Assembly (NCBI GenBank): GCA_937922175.1
Contig: CAKZUU010000114.1
Span: 1 to 7,361 of the forward strand
DNA from: an uncultured Gemmataceae bacterium
GTDB lineage: Bacteria > Planctomycetota > Planctomycetia > Gemmatales > Gemmataceae
Direction of reading: 5' to 3'
Length of the DNA: 7,361 nucleotides
The position numbers and the translations under genes are program-made. The notes under the pieces were generated by a model. That model searched no databases, was not told where the DNA came from, and saw nothing but the letters and a program-made list of their open reading frames with translations. Positions within the stretch are counted from its first letter, which is position 1. Each line of letters begins with the position of its first letter. Below are positions 5,903 through 7,361 of the stretch, piece after piece.

Positions 5903-7361
5903 TCAGGGACCGTTCACGATTTCAAACCGTCCAACGGCGCCCACGGGCTGAGTCAGCTCAACCCGGATCTTGGCTTGGCGATCGTCCGCCGTTTGGACGC
6001 GCAGGATCACGAAATGACGACCACCTTCCAACCGAGCCATGCCGTCCCAGTTGTCGGGCATGCGCTGGCTGTTGATCCACACACCGTCGTGCGGCCCACT
6101 GACGGCGATGCGGACCGTCCCAGGGACATCCAGCTTGAATTCGCCCCGAAGGAAAACGACGGTCCCCTTCTCCGGCTGGTGCAACTCCCACAACGGAAGA
6201 TACCCGTTGACCATCCCATAACTGGTTTCCCAAGAGTGACTCGGAAGCGACAAAACCTGACGGATGATTTGATCGCTCGATTGGGTTCCGGCCTCCAAAT
6301 CCGAGGGTCCGGGTCGCCAGAATTGCCAACGTTGTATGGTGGCCGCCGTGGGAACAGCATAGGGGCCTAGACGGCCCAACTCGCTGAGGAAACGGCAAAG
6401 ATCCAACAATTCCTGCCGGGTGAGAAACTTGGTTAAACCTTCGGGCATCAGGGATTTGCCCTCGCGTTCCTCGTCGATGTCGGCCAAGGGGATGTCGATG
6501 CGTTTGCCGGTGGCGTCGCGCAGGACAACTCGTTGCTGATCGCGTGAGACGAGGATCCCAGTGAAGATTTGCCCCTCAACGGTAGTGATGGTCCGCGTCG
6601 TGAACTGTTCTTTCACCGCTGCATTCGGGTCCAACACAGAGGCGACGACATAATCGACAGGAGATGCCCCACCCAGTGCAGTCAACTCTGGACCCACGTT
6701 GCCGCCGGCTTTGTTGAGAGCGTGGCATTTGAAGCACCCCAGATCGGCACGACGGAAGATGGCCTCCCCCCGAGTGGCATCGCCCTTCGTCATGACGTCA
6801 TCGACAATTTCTTTGATTTCGCGCGGGGTCGGAGGTTTTGAATCGACCGCCAAGCCGGCGGCTTTGGTCAACGTCTCGATCAGGGAAGCGTCGGAGCGGC
6901 CCGCCGAATATAAGAACCGCAGCGCCAGTTTCGCCTGATCTTGCGGTGGCGGATTTTTGACGATCATTTCCGCCAATTGATCGGCTCCGCCTTTCCGTGT
7001 CAGGAAAGGATCGAAGAGGATGGCCAAATCGTCGTTGGGGGCAGTCTGAGTCAGGGCTGTGGCCGCCAAACGAGCCGCTTCCGCCGCATCAATTCGAGCC
7101 AACGAAGCAATCGCCTGAAAACGAACTGAAGATGGTCGGGCCGCTTGACCCAAAGACGCCAACAACGACCGCGTCTCCGCATCACGAAAATAGCCCAAAG
7201 CGCGGACGCCGGCTCGACGAACCACTTCCGGCTCGGATTCGTCCGCCGACAAGCGTCGCAACTCGCCCGACAGCGTTGTGACCTCCCACAAACCCGCCAG
7301 GCGTGCGGCCGCTGCCCGCAGCCAAACGTCTTTTTGCGCCAACAGCGGCGACAAATCGACG
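5903..7361 (-). CDS. HEAT-repeat/cytochrome c protein with PVC-type heme-binding domain (5' end missing)
   Basis: The frame is open to the window edge, so this is the C-terminal 485 residues of a longer protein; the TTG at 7352-7354 is not a convincing start. Window residues about 3-170 are Ala/Leu/Arg-rich helical repeats of HEAT type. Next is a cytochrome c domain of the type described as the planctomycete/verrucomicrobial putative heme-binding domain: GEAIFRRADLGCFKCH with the CxxCH at 6722-6736, a VGPELTALG stretch, VLDPNAAVKEQF, a small beta-rich section, and SLMPEGL, whose Met (codon 6446-6448) is the likely sixth heme ligand. The domain ends near window residue 328. The remaining roughly 155 residues look like a beta-sandwich (GTVRIAVSGPHDGVWI, LEGGRHFVILRV) and may bind a carbohydrate or another surface ligand. 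Such proteins are exported and often have an N-terminal dehydrogenase-like propeller, which would lie outside the window. The acylase gene follows after 23 nt, probably in the same transcript. Confidence 0.9.
   Translation of the reverse strand, partial: VDLSPLLAQKDVWLRAAAARLAGLWEVTTLSGELRRLSADESEPEVVRRAGVRALGYFRDAETRSLLASLGQAARPSSVRFQAIASLARIDAAEAARLAATALTQTAPNDDLAILFDPFLTRKGGADQLAEMIVKNPPPQDQAKLALRFLYSAGRSDASLIETLTKAAGLAVDSKPPTPREIKEIVDDVMTKGDATRGEAIFRRADLGCFKCHALNKAGGNVGPELTALGGASPVDYVVASVLDPNAAVKEQFTTRTITTVEGQIFTGILVSRDQQRVVLRDATGKRIDIPLADIDEEREGKSLMPEGLTKFLTRQELLDLCRFLSELGRLGPYAVPTAATIQRWQFWRPGPSDLEAGTQSSDQIIRQVLSLPSHSWETSYGMVNGYLPLWELHQPEKGTVVFLRGEFKLDVPGTVRIAVSGPHDGVWINSQRMPDNWDGMARLEGGRHFVILRVQTADDRQAKIRVELTQPVGAVGRFEIVNGP

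Noticed and set aside
5804..6370. Long open frame on the + strand opposite the acylase start and the cytochrome gene
   Set aside because: No recognisable motif, and it lies opposite strongly supported coding sequence on both sides of the junction.
7352..7354. TTG as the start codon of the cytochrome c gene
   Set aside because: The frame continues to the window edge, and the protein family extends far upstream of this point. The gene is simply cut by the window.

Overview
The window looks like chromosomal DNA from a planctomycete-type (PVC superphylum) bacterium. The best evidence is the gene leftward of position 7361: a HEAT-like helical region, then a CxxCH heme-binding domain of the kind found mainly in Planctomycetota and Verrucomicrobiota. 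The moderately high GC content, use of TTG starts and mix of neighbouring families fit this. The genus cannot be named from the sequence.

There are two convergent gene groups. On the + strand: the possible last codons of an unidentified gene (1-45), a small unknown gene (42-392), a 135-nt gap with an 11-bp tandem repeat and a possible promoter, then a tightly packed trio: an enolase-superfamily enzyme (528-1697), an alpha/beta hydrolase (1690-2538) and an ABC-2 type permease (2535-3575). The trio genes overlap by 8 and 4 nt and the two internal starts have well-spaced Shine-Dalgarno sites, so they are almost certainly co-transcribed and translationally coupled.

On the - strand: the 3' part of the HEAT/cytochrome c gene (7361-5903, its 5' part lies outside the window), followed after 23 nt by a penicillin-acylase-family N-terminal nucleophile hydrolase (5879-3486). 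The acylase gene runs tail-to-tail into the permease gene; the two share 90 bp.

The trio reads as a small-molecule module: an enzyme that abstracts an alpha-proton from a carboxylate substrate, a serine hydrolase acting on an ester or amide, and a membrane export subunit whose ATPase is not in this window. The convergent pair looks like cell-envelope functions: redox or surface binding, and amide hydrolysis. Substrates are not assigned for any of these. The most interesting points are the trio as an uncharacterised pathway, the enolase-family active site that does not match dipeptide epimerases, its apparent leaderless start, and the gene-end overlap that gives the acylase an extra tail. No RNA gene, mobile element, CRISPR array or clear rho-independent terminator was found, and no stretch longer than 135 bases lacks a gene.
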